Positions 44,685-53,924 of a stretch of 64,000 nt of DNA are shown one piece after another. The position numbers were made by a program, and so were the translations under genes. The stretch is from Leptospira ellinghausenii (lineage in GTDB: Bacteria; Spirochaetota; Leptospiria; Leptospirales; Leptospiraceae), in NCBI RefSeq assembly GCF_003114815.1, contig NZ_BFAZ01000006.1:310001-374000 (forward strand), read 5' to 3'. Each line of letters opens with the position of its first letter. Position 1 is the stretch's first letter. The notes below the pieces were generated by a model, which was not told the DNA's origin, searched no databases, and saw nothing but the letters and a program-made list of their open reading frames with translations.

Positions 44685-46958
44685 TCAAGATTCTACTTCT
44701 ACTATTTGCAAATTTGGTTTTGCATCAATCTCTTGTAAGTCCACCAAAAATGCCTTCACCTTGTCTTTGTGGAAAAGCATTTTTTTCGATAACGGTTTTC
44801 CGATTTCCGAATTGATGATCCTTTGGATGGGTCTTGCTCCCATTGCCCTATCATAACCAGTTTCTGCCAAATACCTGACTGCTTTGTCTGTAATATCCAA
44901 TTGGATTCCCTTCTCTTTTGCCTTGTTTTGTAAGGTTTGAAACATTCGTTTGACAACCTGTTCAACAATTGAAATGGATAGTGAATTAAATTCAATGACA
45001 GCCGTTAAACGGTTACGAAATTCAGGAGTGAATGTCCGTTCTATCGCTTTCATAGAACGATCATCATAACGATCGGAATCAAAACCAAGAAGAGGTTTTG
45101 AACTTTCCTGGGCACCTGTATTCGTTGTCAAAATTAGGATTACATTTTTAAAATCTGCTTTTTTGCCTGTGCTATCTGTTAAAGTAGCATGGTCCATCAC
45201 TTGTAAAAGGATGTTATAAATATCCTCATGCGCTTTTTCAATTTCATCAAAAAGAAGTACACAATGTGGTGTTTTGGCAATCGCATCCGTAAGTTGCCCC
45301 CCTTGGTCATAACCCACATAACCGGGCGGACTACCAATAAGACGTGAGACAGAATGTTTTTCCATATACTCACTCATATCAAAACGGAGAAATTGAATTC
45401 CCATTTTATCTGCAAGTGTTTTTGCAACTTCCGTTTTACCAACTCCAGTAGGGCCTACAAATAAAAAACTACCAATTGGTTTTCCTTCATCTCCAAGTCC
45501 AGAACGTGAATAATGGATGGCATCCACAATTTGGTCAATGGCATGGTCTTGCCCATAAACGATGGTTTTGATTTCGGCATCCAATGATTCTAATTTCTTT
45601 TTGTCATCAGCCTTTACCGTTTTTTCTGGGATCTTTGCGATTTTAGCGACCAAGGATTCAATTTCAAAGATACCAACAGTCTTTTTTGCCTTCTCTTTGT
45701 TTTCGTCCCGTAACTTTACAAAGGCACCTGATTCATCAAGAAGGTCGATTGCTTTGTCAGGTAAAAAACGATCACGAAGGTGTAGGGTAGATAAATCCAC
45801 ACATGCTTCAATGGCTTTTTGGCTATAATGGACTCCATGAAAGGATTCGTATTTCGTTTTAAGACCGTTTAATATCTGTATGGCGTCCTCTCTGGAAGGT
45901 TCCACCACTTCAATTTTTTGAAACCTTCGTGATAAAGCATGGTCCTTTTCAAATATGGATTTGTATTCTTTATAAGTAGTGGTTCCGATACACTTGAGTT
46001 CACCATTGGCAAGGGCTGGTTTCATCAGATTGGAAGCATCTAGACTCCCACCTGAAACTGCTCCTGCACCAACTATGGTATGAATTTCATCTATAAAAAT
46101 GACCTTTTCAGGTTTTCCCACTAACTCTTGTAAAATTGCCTTTAGCCTTTCTTCAAACTCACCTCGGAATTTGGTTCCAGCCATGACAAGTCCCATATCC
46201 AAAGAATAAATTTCCAATCCTAACAAACTTTTTGGAACTTTTCCTTGTACAACTCTTTCTGCAAGGCCTTCCACAATCGATGTTTTACCAACTCCAGCTT
46301 CACCCACAAATATGGGGTTATTTTTCCTACGCCTGGAGAGGATATGGATAGTCCTTTGGATTTCTGTTTCCCTTCCGATACAAGGGTCTAATTTTCCTGA
46401 TTTTGCTTTTTCAGTCAAATTCACACAGAATTTTTCCAAAGCAGACTGCTTTGATTTAACTTCTGCTTCTTCTTCGAAGGATTCTTCCTCGGATGAAAAA
46501 TCTGGTTCATCTGAATCGTTTTCTTTTTTGAATCCATGGGAGATGTATTTGATCACATCCAATCGTTTGATGTCTTGTTTTGCTAACAGATAACATGCTT
46601 GGCTATCTTCTTCCCGAAAAAGAGCAACTAAAACATTATTTCCATCCACTTCTTCTTTTCCTGAATTTTGTACATGAAAAGCAGCAAATTGGATAACAAA
46701 CTGAACTCCCACAGTATACTTTGGTTGGATTTTTAAATTAGGAACAGAGATGGAAGATAAATCTTCTTCAAAGTATGAAAGTAACTCTTTACGAAGTAAA
46801 TCCAAATCACAGCCCACATTCACAAGAACCTCTTTTGTTTTTTCGTTATAGGTTAGTCCATATAACAAATGTTCCAGAGTGACAAATTCATGGTGGTATT
46901 TTGTCGCTTCTTTTTGTGCGAGTTCTAAGGTTTTTTCTAAATCAGTTGAAAAATTCAT
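44685..46958 (-). CDS. clpA: ATP-dependent Clp protease ATP-binding subunit ClpA
   Basis: A 757-residue AAA+ unfoldase that feeds substrates to ClpP. The N-terminal domain (about 1-145) binds ClpS. The first AAA module has Walker [19 protein letters not shown] (about 210) and VIFIDEIHT. The second has [19 protein letters not shown] (about 495), [11 protein letters not shown] and [11 protein letters not shown] ClpP-docking loop is suggested by PLLGFDSD. I chose the ATG at 46958, with GAGGAA upstream, because the frame's extra nine codons overlap clpS. ClpS lies directly upstream; clpP is not in the window. Confidence 0.95.
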   Translation of the reverse strand: MNFSTDLEKTLELAQKEATKYHHEFVTLEHLLYGLTYNEKTKEVLVNVGCDLDLLRKELLSYFEEDLSSISVPNLKIQPKYTVGVQFVIQFAAFHVQNSGKEEVDGNNVLVALFREEDSQACYLLAKQDIKRLDVIKYISHGFKKENDSDEPDFSSEEESFEEEAEVKSKQSALEKFCVNLTEKAKSGKLDPCIGRETEIQRTIHILSRRRKNNPIFVGEAGVGKTSIVEGLAERVVQGKVPKSLLGLEIYSLDMGLVMAGTKFRGEFEERLKAILQELVGKPEKVIFIDEIHTIVGAGAVSGGSLDASNLMKPALANGELKCIGTTTYKEYKSIFEKDHALSRRFQKIEVVEPSREDAIQILNGLKTKYESFHGVHYSQKAIEACVDLSTLHLRDRFLPDKAIDLLDESGAFVKLRDENKEKAKKTVGIFEIESLVAKIAKIPEKTVKADDKKKLESLDAEIKTIVYGQDHAIDQIVDAIHYSRSGLGDEGKPIGSFLFVGPTGVGKTEVAKTLADKMGIQFLRFDMSEYMEKHSVSRLIGSPPGYVGYDQGGQLTDAIAKTPHCVLLFDEIEKAHEDIYNILLQVMDHATLTDSTGKKADFKNVILILTTNTGAQESSKPLLGFDSDRYDDRSMKAIERTFTPEFRNRLTAVIEFNSLSISIVEQVVKRMFQTLQNKAKEKGIQLDITDKAVRYLAETGYDRAMGARPIQRIINSEIGKPLSKKMLFHKDKVKAFLVDLQEIDAKPNLQIVEVES

Positions 46959-46960
46959 AT

Positions 46961-47296
46961 TTATTCCTCTTTTGCCAATTGGCATTGTAAGGGGTGACCA
47001 GCCTCATCAGCTAACTTATGTACTTCCTCTACTTTTGTGCGTGCAATGTCTAATGAATACACTCCGCAAACAGCAGATCCTTCCGTATGTGCTTTCCACA
47101 TGATTTGACGAGATTCTTCCATTGATTTCCGAAAAACAACTGCTAATACATAAACTACAAATTCTTGAGGTGTATAATCATCATTGATTAAAATCACTTT
47201 AAACCGATTTGGTTTTTTTAATTGTTTTTTCTGTTTTTCTTTTTCTAATAATTCAACGTTAAAATCGGTATAAGACTTTCTGTTGGTTTCAGACAT
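46961..47296 (-). CDS. clpS: ClpS adaptor for the N-degron pathway
   Basis: A 111-residue adaptor that delivers proteins with destabilising N-terminal residues to ClpAP. The pocket residues are seen in ILINDDYTPQEFVVYVL (Asn-Asp pair that binds the alpha-amino group) and KAHTEGSAVCGVYSLDIA (His of the pocket); the last block HPLQCQLAKEE is the usual C-terminus. A charged, flexible N-terminal ~30 residues fits the part that enters ClpA. Its ATG shares one base with the stop of the GNAT/DUF482 gene upstream, and clpA starts 2 bp after its stop. Confidence 0.95.
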   Translation of the reverse strand: MSETNRKSYTDFNVELLEKEKQKKQLKKPNRFKVILINDDYTPQEFVVYVLAVVFRKSMEESRQIMWKAHTEGSAVCGVYSLDIARTKVEEVHKLADEAGHPLQCQLAKEE

Positions 47297-48459
47297 TACC
47301 CCTCCCTCAGAGCTTTGATAGGTGAATGTGCATTATATGCTTCAATATTCTCCCTTTCCATTTTAATCTCTTTTTCTAAATAGGATTCAATAGCACTTCT
47401 ACCTTCTTCATTGTAAATGAAATGGGAACTGAACATAGGAACCGTTTCATACCCTCTTAGGAATTTATGTTCCCCTTGAGCCCCTGCTTCTACTCTTTCC
47501 ATTTTATGTTCAATCGCATAATCAATCAATCGGTAATAACAACATTCAAAATGTAAATTGGGTACGTGTTCCAAGGCACCCCAATACCTTCCATACAAAA
47601 ATCCATCACGGTATAAATTCCAAGTCCCACCAACTGGATCTCCATTTGGTTTAGAAGCAAGAACGAGGAGTAATCTATGGCGAAAGGTTTCCACCATCTT
47701 TAAAAAGAACTTTCGGTTTAAGTAAGCCTGTCCCCATTTTTTACTGTGAGTATCTTGGTAAAACTCATAAAAGAGATTTGCATGTTCTTCCTGAATGAGT
47801 TCACCCGTAAGTGTTTGGATTTGCAGCCCTGTTTCCGAGATTTTTTTACGTTCACTGCGAATGGTCTTACGCCTTTCTTTGACCAAGGTTGAGAGAAATT
47901 CTTCAAAATTGGAAAAACCACGATTGAACCAATGGTATTGATGAGACAACCGAGGATGAAACCCAGTGTTCTGAGAAACGGTTTGTTCTTCGTCCTTACA
48001 AAATAAAATATGAATCGAAGAAACCCCTTCTCGTTCTCCAAATACCTTTAATGCCATAAAGAGACTCTGCCCTATCGATTCTTTTTGCACATGAGCCAGT
48101 TCTGGGTGGAACAAGATCCGAGATCCTGTCACAGGAGTAAAGGGAACAGCAATTGTGAGTTTGGGGTAATAAGGAATGCCTGCCCTGTGAAATGCATTGG
48201 CCCATTGGAAATCAAAGATATATTCCCCATAAGAGTCTTTACGCAAATAACTGGGTATAAGCCCTAGAAGTTTTCCTTCTAACCTGGCAGAAACAATAAC
48301 CGGTTTCCAATCTGATTTCCCAATGCACCCTGTTTCTTCCAATCCAGACAAAAATTCAAATTCTTGGAAGAGGGAATCGGAAGGAACCAGTTCATTCCAC
48401 TCTTCCTTTTTGAACTCAAAAAAACTATGAGAAATCTCTATCTTAATTGTTTCATCCAC
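47296..48459 (-). CDS. DUF482/FemAB-like GNAT family acyltransferase
   Basis: A 387-residue protein of the PF04339 (DUF482) family, which belongs to the acyl-CoA N-acyltransferase fold clan with FemABX and Leu/Phe-tRNA-protein transferases. Typical blocks are SYLRKDSYGEYIFDFQWANAF, KERRKTIRSERKKI and VEAGAQGEHKFLRGYETVP. No membrane segment or signal is seen, so it acts in the cytoplasm. Its stop overlaps the clpS start, giving a gene order GNAT-clpS-clpA. It could add an amino acid or acyl group to a protein N-terminus for ClpS, but peptidoglycan or small-molecule roles are equally open. The function of the family is not known to me. Confidence 0.8.
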   Translation of the reverse strand: MDETIKIEISHSFFEFKKEEWNELVPSDSLFQEFEFLSGLEETGCIGKSDWKPVIVSARLEGKLLGLIPSYLRKDSYGEYIFDFQWANAFHRAGIPYYPKLTIAVPFTPVTGSRILFHPELAHVQKESIGQSLFMALKVFGEREGVSSIHILFCKDEEQTVSQNTGFHPRLSHQYHWFNRGFSNFEEFLSTLVKERRKTIRSERKKISETGLQIQTLTGELIQEEHANLFYEFYQDTHSKKWGQAYLNRKFFLKMVETFRHRLLLVLASKPNGDPVGGTWNLYRDGFLYGRYWGALEHVPNLHFECCYYRLIDYAIEHKMERVEAGAQGEHKFLRGYETVPMFSSHFIYNEEGRSAIESYLEKEIKMERENIEAYNAHSPIKALREG

Positions 48460-48474
48460 TCAAATAATTAGACT

Positions 48475-51400
48475 CTAATGGGTTTCTTCTTGTTTTAATT
48501 GTTTTTTCCGAATGTGTTCAATAAGCCTTACCAAACTTGGATTTTCTGGGTCAAGTTCGAGAGCGGAACTGAGGATATTTTCAGCTCTCCCATAATTTTT
48601 ATCCGCTAAGTAGGTTTGTCCCAAATTGATTAGGTTTTTGACATGATTTGGATCACGGAGTCGAACTCTTTCCCCAAAATCAATGGCAGTCTTGATATCA
48701 GCCACTTTCCTTGCACAAAATGCAGTGATGTACATAATCTCAGTATCCATAGGACGAAGTAAACTATAGTCCTTGGCCATTTTTTTAGCATTCCCATAGT
48801 CCTTCAGTTTTAAATACAATTGGATAAACTTCTTTTTGATTTCTGGAATGTTTTCCTCTAAAGAATGTGCTTTTTCTAAATAGGTAACTGCCTCCTGCAG
48901 ATCAGAAGAGTCACTTGCTTCTTTGGCTTTCGCCAACAAAGATTGGATTTCCCTTAACTTATCTTTTTCAATTTTGTAACGTTCTTTTTCTTCAATGAAA
49001 GAGACACGTAACATCGATAAGTCGTCAGTCAACGCTCCAAATTTCGCCATTTCATCATAAATTAAATCAAGTTCCCCTTTCCCTGCTTCCACCATTTTAA
49101 GAAATAGTTTCTCATCTTCATTGATGACACGTTTACCATCCTGAGTATGAGAAATTAATAAATCATCACGCCCATCAGAACCGGCGATGAGGATATCACC
49201 TGCTTCCAACTGGAATGTTTTGATGTATAAATTCCCTTGGACACCTGATGTTCCCAATTTTCGAAACATCAATTCGTTTTCGATAAAACTGGCGATTCCG
49301 TCTCGATACAATACAATCCACGGGTGTTCAGCATTGATAAAATAAAGTAATCCTGTTTCGTTGTCTATCACACCTAATACAAGTGATACAAGCATAGAAC
49401 CATCAAAACCTTCAAAAATTTTGTGAAGTTCCAAAAATGTATTTTTGATCCATCGTTCTGGATATGTATTTCTCGCTTCACTTAAAAGTTGTGTCCTTGT
49501 GATAATGGATTCAAATACCGATCCAAGTACAAGTGCCCCCCCTGCACCTTGCATCGATTTACCCATTGCATCTGCATTTAAGAATACAGTGTAAGAACGA
49601 TTGTTGAGTACAATTTGATTGGCTATATTGAGGTCACCACCTATCTCCTTTTCATACTGTTTGAATGTGAATTTTTTCTTTTGTTCTAATAAAAAATCCA
49701 CACGTACATTTTGGTGTTTTGCATGATTGGTATGAAATGGTTGTAATAATAGAGATGTTAAAAAATAGTCTCCATCCTGCTGGTGTTTTAAGGACTGAAC
49801 TTCCTTTAACGTATTCTCTAATTCTTTAGTCCGTTCTTGTACTTTTTCTTCCAATTGTTCAGCATATTGTTGTAATTTTTTACGAGCAGCTTGGATCGAA
49901 CGCACCATCCGGTTAAACGACCTCGCCATAAAACCAATATCGTCCTCAACATGCACTGTTAAGCGGTATTCCAAATTACCAGAGTTAACTTCCGTTAACC
50001 CTTCAATGATCTGTTCCACTGGCCGAATGAGAGCAATGAGAAAGAACAATCGATATCCGAAAATCACAAGTACCGCAAGGGCCAGTAAACCAATGATCCA
50101 AGGTAAAGTCACTTCATGTTGAAAACTTCTGTAATCAGTATATGGATAACCAACTTCATGAACAATTTCATTTTTTTTATCTACAATCAGATAACTTACA
50201 TAAAAAGAAAAATTAGGATTCTTAGAATCAAACTTCACTTGTCCACGATAGTTTCTTTCACCATGGTTTGGCATGGGAGAAAACATTTGGTCTAAGGTTT
50301 TGAATTTTAGTTCTTCTGATCGATTGGAAGAGAGAATTTTCCTTGCCTCAGCATAAAATCCAGAGAGTGCCCCCTCTTCGTTTTTCACAAGTCCAGATGC
50401 TTTTTCTGTAAAATTGGAAACAGGAATTTCTCTCAGTTTATTTCGGGTGTATAAAATCTTACGTTTTTCTGATTCAATTTCTGAAATTAACTCTTTCGGA
50501 GAAGTGATTCGATCCTCATTTAGAAATCGTTTGATTTCGTTCGAATAACCGTTACTTGTTTCTGGTAATTGGAGTAATAGTTCATTTACTTTTGATTTCC
50601 AATTTTCAATTTTCTCAAACGATAGGATCATCTCCAAGGCCCAAACATTGTAAAACTCAGCTTCGTATTCGTTTGGTTCTAATTTTGTTTCTTCTAATCC
50701 TTTGTGTGTGACAAAGGATCTGTTTTGGATATCATAGGAATAATGGAAACTAGGGACTTGGTCTGTTTCCAAACCTGCAATGTAATTTTTGGCTCTTGCC
50801 GTATGCACCAAATCATAATTAGATTCTGTTTGTTGGATCACAGAATAAGCAACCAATTGTAAAATTAACAAAAACGAAGCTAACGAGATACCAATGATTC
50901 TTGATAAAATCGTTGTTTTGTCTTTTGTATTATTGATATAAACAACATTGGCGACAAATAAACCAACTACCAAAACAAGGTCCGTTATCGTTTGGTAAAG
51001 TCCCCTACCAATCGCTCCATCTCTTGACAATACATTTAAAAAACCAGGAATCATTGTAATGAGAACAAAGGAAATCAGAATGCTAATCAAAGTGAACTTT
51101 GACTCTTTTGGCATCTTGAATAATTGAAGGATGGCAACAATGGTAAAGGAAACAAAAAAGACTAAAACGATTACAGCATATGCCTTATAAAAAATAGGAA
51201 CCGGGAAATCCCAATAATGGCCACTGAAAAAAAACAATCTCCCAGCAGACAAACTGATGAAGACAAAAAATGCAGTCACAAGTACGACCACACTACTTAA
51301 GATCCAAAAGATGTATTTTTTAAGTCTTGGAAAATATATTTCAGGGTAACTTAAGAAAAATCCAGTTAGATAAACAGAACCTGCCATAGCACCAATGATG

Positions 51401-51642
51401 ACAAACCATCGCATATACGCTGATGCTGGGCCCATAAAAGAAAAGTTGATCAAGTACCCAAAGTGAAATAAACCCAGCCAAAGTGTGCCCATTCCTAAGT
51501 TGTAAGTGGCTTCCGATTTCTCTTTCACCGTTAGAAATAATTGTGCATTGTAAAAAGTAAAAATCACTCCGACGAGAGAGCCGAAAGTATAAAAATCAAA
51601 CGCTATGTTTCCCCAAGAATCCATGGATGAAAACCCTAACAT
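48475..51642 (-). CDS. RsbU-type PP2C phosphatase with 7TM, HAMP and TPR regions
   Basis: A 1055-residue receptor phosphatase. Seven to eight hydrophobic segments (about 12-255) precede a predicted extracytoplasmic sensor (about 275-515), a further membrane helix (about 520-545), HAMP (about 545-600), a coiled coil, the PP2C/SpoIIE domain (about 640-880) and TPR helices (about 885-1050). The phosphatase part is close to that at 5537-8065: EIGGD, NADAMGKSMQGAGG, DGSML-x-S and GSDGRDD. Both lack the usual D-x-x-G-H-G. It probably controls an anti-sigma antagonist or a similar phosphoprotein. The start at 51642 could be 51624. DUF482 follows after 15 bp. Confidence 0.87.
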   Translation of the reverse strand: MLGFSSMDSWGNIAFDFYTFGSLVGVIFTFYNAQLFLTVKEKSEATYNLGMGTLWLGLFHFGYLINFSFMGPASAYMRWFVIIGAMAGSVYLTGFFLSYPEIYFPRLKKYIFWILSSVVVLVTAFFVFISLSAGRLFFFSGHYWDFPVPIFYKAYAVIVLVFFVSFTIVAILQLFKMPKESKFTLISILISFVLITMIPGFLNVLSRDGAIGRGLYQTITDLVLVVGLFVANVVYINNTKDKTTILSRIIGISLASFLLILQLVAYSVIQQTESNYDLVHTARAKNYIAGLETDQVPSFHYSYDIQNRSFVTHKGLEETKLEPNEYEAEFYNVWALEMILSFEKIENWKSKVNELLLQLPETSNGYSNEIKRFLNEDRITSPKELISEIESEKRKILYTRNKLREIPVSNFTEKASGLVKNEEGALSGFYAEARKILSSNRSEELKFKTLDQMFSPMPNHGERNYRGQVKFDSKNPNFSFYVSYLIVDKKNEIVHEVGYPYTDYRSFQHEVTLPWIIGLLALAVLVIFGYRLFFLIALIRPVEQIIEGLTEVNSGNLEYRLTVHVEDDIGFMARSFNRMVRSIQAARKKLQQYAEQLEEKVQERTKELENTLKEVQSLKHQQDGDYFLTSLLLQPFHTNHAKHQNVRVDFLLEQKKKFTFKQYEKEIGGDLNIANQIVLNNRSYTVFLNADAMGKSMQGAGGALVLGSVFESIITRTQLLSEARNTYPERWIKNTFLELHKIFEGFDGSMLVSLVLGVIDNETGLLYFINAEHPWIVLYRDGIASFIENELMFRKLGTSGVQGNLYIKTFQLEAGDILIAGSDGRDDLLISHTQDGKRVINEDEKLFLKMVEAGKGELDLIYDEMAKFGALTDDLSMLRVSFIEEKERYKIEKDKLREIQSLLAKAKEASDSSDLQEAVTYLEKAHSLEENIPEIKKKFIQLYLKLKDYGNAKKMAKDYSLLRPMDTEIMYITAFCARKVADIKTAIDFGERVRLRDPNHVKNLINLGQTYLADKNYGRAENILSSALELDPENPSLVRLIEHIRKKQLKQEETH

Positions 51643-51651
51643 ATATCCAAA

Positions 51652-52263
51652 TCATGTCAACTTCGTATTTGATTTCCCAAACATTTGGTAAAGGAAGTAT
51701 AAAAAAACAACCAAAAGGATGCCAATAATGGTACGATTGTAGTACGATAGTATAACAATGATTTGGTTCCAATTCGAACCAAGGAAACTACCACCGAATA
51801 AAAGTAAACCACACCATAACGAAACGGCAATGGAATAGAGGATTACAAATTTAATGATGTTCATTTTGGACATTCCCGCGACGATCGAAACAAAAAATCG
51901 AATCCCTGCCGAGAACCTAGAAAGTAAAACCACTACATTTTCGTATTTCCGAAACCATACCAAAGTCTTATGCAAACTTTCCTCATGGTATAGTTTCGAT
52001 AAAAAAGGAATCCTTGTTCGTTTCAGAAATTTCAAAAACGATTCCCCAAAATAATACATCACGAGTCCCCCAAAAAGATTCCCTAAAAAAGTAGCGATGA
52101 CAACGGAAACAAAGGAGACGGGTGAATTGGGTGCAGAGGATATAAAACCCGAAAAGACTGTGATTGTATCACCAGGCCAGGGTGGGAAAATATTCTCCAG
52201 AAAGTTCGAAAAACAGAAAAAACCCCAAAGGAAAAGCGGTGGTAATTCGAGAATTTCTTTCAT
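51652..52263 (-). CDS. DedA family membrane protein
   Basis: From the ATG at 52263 this is a 203-residue protein; a GTG at 52293 is also in frame. It has the SNARE-associated/DedA region with ENIFPPWPGDTITVFSGF and the later LSRFSAGIRFFVSIVAGMSKM (the usual R-x3-P-x-G block with P changed to F). Four to five membrane segments are present. DedA proteins flip undecaprenyl phosphate or phosphatidylethanolamine across the inner membrane; here it is near ddl and uppP in the genome, but not in an operon with them. It is followed after about 10 bp by the phosphatase gene. Confidence 0.88.
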   Translation of the reverse strand: MKEILELPPLFLWGFFCFSNFLENIFPPWPGDTITVFSGFISSAPNSPVSFVSVVIATFLGNLFGGLVMYYFGESFLKFLKRTRIPFLSKLYHEESLHKTLVWFRKYENVVVLLSRFSAGIRFFVSIVAGMSKMNIIKFVILYSIAVSLWCGLLLFGGSFLGSNWNQIIVILSYYNRTIIGILLVVFLYFLYQMFGKSNTKLT

Positions 52264-52371
52264 TATGGCTTCGAATGGGATGGATTCTAACACAAGAAGA
52301 AGGATAAACCTTTCTTGGGATAGGCAACAAAGATTTTAAAAAATGAATGGAAGGAATCAATACTAGGACAT

Positions 52372-52812
52372 TTGCTTTCCCTAATGCTTCGATTTTTCCT
52401 CTTTTCACTCCTTGTGTTTTGGCAATGTACTCCGAACAAACAAACGGAGACTTACCGGTTTGACCAAATCATCGTAACAAAATTCCCGACAAACCCTCCA
52501 CCTGCTTTCCCACAGTCTTTTTTTCCAGAAAAATCTACCTTTCTTCAATCGAGTGAATTCAAAACAAGTCACATCCACACAAAAGAAGCTTTTTTACTTT
52601 TGGAAACTCCCAAGTCATGGGAAGAAATCCAAAAACGCATTGATTACCGAGTGAACCAAGGGGATTGGAAACTCATTGAAAAAAATGTGAATGAAACCGA
52701 AGTTTCCTATCTTTTGGAAGGGTTTATTAAAAAGTCATTATCGATTTATTTTACTAAAAATGAAACTAACAACCAAATTCGTTTTTACTTTAAAAAACAC
52801 TCTACCTATTAA
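52372..52812 (+). CDS. Putative small lipoprotein, unknown function
   Basis: A 146-residue protein. The signal peptide (LRFFLFSLLVFWQC) ends in a relaxed lipobox with Cys at about 19. The mature part is about 125 residues, mixed beta/alpha, with a Pro-rich start (TNPPPAFPQSFF) and no family I recognise. The start is uncertain: TTG at 52372, preceded by AGGA, or ATG at 52384 without a good ribosome-binding site. It is 2 bp before the AI-2E-type permease gene, so likely cotranscribed with it and xseAB. Confidence 0.6.
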   Translation: MLSLMLRFFLFSLLVFWQCTPNKQTETYRFDQIIVTKFPTNPPPAFPQSFFPEKSTFLQSSEFKTSHIHTKEAFLLLETPKSWEEIQKRIDYRVNQGDWKLIEKNVNETEVSYLLEGFIKKSLSIYFTKNETNNQIRFYFKKHSTY

Positions 52813-52814
52813 TC

Positions 52815-53924
52815 ATGAATTGGATCAAAAATAAAAACGAAACTATCGTCTACATTCTATTAGCTGGGATTTTTCTCGCTACCTGTTTTACATTGTTTTT
52901 TGTATTCAAACCATTTTTATGGTCTAGTTTTTTAGCTTTATTGTTTTATTTAACCACGCGAAAACTTCACAAACGATTAAGGAATGTATTGGGTGTCAAA
53001 TTTCATGGCCTTTCTCCTTATATCATGGTCATGCTCATGCTCGCTTGTGTTTTTATACCTTCTTATTTAATTGTATCAACGCTCATCCGTGAATCTTTAA
53101 ATTTAGTCAGTTATGTAAGAAACCAACTCACAGAAGAATCGATTGTATCTCTATTACTCAATAGTCCAATGTTGACTGACTTTTTTACCGAGAATGAATT
53201 TTTTTGGATCAAACTACCAATTCTTTACCGTGAATATGTGGGACAACACATGGACATTCTCAACCTAGATTCTATTTATAGTTTACTAAAAAATTCTTCT
53301 GGTTTTTTACTTGGGTCTTTTGAAGTTCCTGGAGCAATCATATTCAATGGATTTTTTACATTCATATTACTCTTCTTTCTCTACAAGGAAGGGAGCAGAC
53401 TGGAACATGGATTGTTTTTACTTTTACCTTTCCCCACAGAAATTGAAGAAAGGTTAGGACGTAGGATCGAAGAAGCGATTCGAACCGTAATGATGGGAAA
53501 TTTATTCATCTCACTTTTACAAGGTGCTTTGATTTATTTTCTCTTACTTTTTACATCTGTATCAAATAAGTTTCTACTTTCAAGTATCGCCACTATTTTT
53601 TCACTCATACCAGTAGTTGGAACATCAGTCGTTTGGTTTCCCATTGGACTTTATATTGGACTTGTCCAAGAGAATTGGACAGGAAGTATACTCTTCATGA
53701 TTGCAGGTGGGGCAAGTTATCTCATTTTAGAAAATTTTGTAAAACCAAAAATGTTAGATAAAAAACTAAAAATACATCCATTTTTAATTTTCCTTTCCCT
53801 GATTGGCGGATTACAAGAGTTTGGTGTTGCAGGGATCATCATTGGACCTATGGCGTTAACACTCGTGATTATCCTTTGGGATTTTTGGAAAATTTTTCGA
53901 GAAACTCGATTCCAAACAACGTAA
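52815..53924 (+). CDS. AI-2E family transporter-like permease
   Basis: A 369-residue membrane protein of the PF01594 family (TqsA/PerM/YdiK). About eight membrane helices are arranged in the usual way: two at the start (about 12-50), one at 70-90, a long soluble part (about 95-155), then helices at 170-190, 225-290 and 300-350. The signature PVVGTSVVWFPIGLYIG and FVKPKMLDKKLKIHPFLIFLSLIGGL is typical. Members export or exchange various small molecules or Na+/Li+ and protons; the substrate here is unknown. xseA begins directly after its stop codon. Confidence 0.9.
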   Translation: MNWIKNKNETIVYILLAGIFLATCFTLFFVFKPFLWSSFLALLFYLTTRKLHKRLRNVLGVKFHGLSPYIMVMLMLACVFIPSYLIVSTLIRESLNLVSYVRNQLTEESIVSLLLNSPMLTDFFTENEFFWIKLPILYREYVGQHMDILNLDSIYSLLKNSSGFLLGSFEVPGAIIFNGFFTFILLFFLYKEGSRLEHGLFLLLPFPTEIEERLGRRIEEAIRTVMMGNLFISLLQGALIYFLLLFTSVSNKFLLSSIATIFSLIPVVGTSVVWFPIGLYIGLVQENWTGSILFMIAGGASYLILENFVKPKMLDKKLKIHPFLIFLSLIGGLQEFGVAGIIIGPMALTLVIILWDFWKIFRETRFQTT

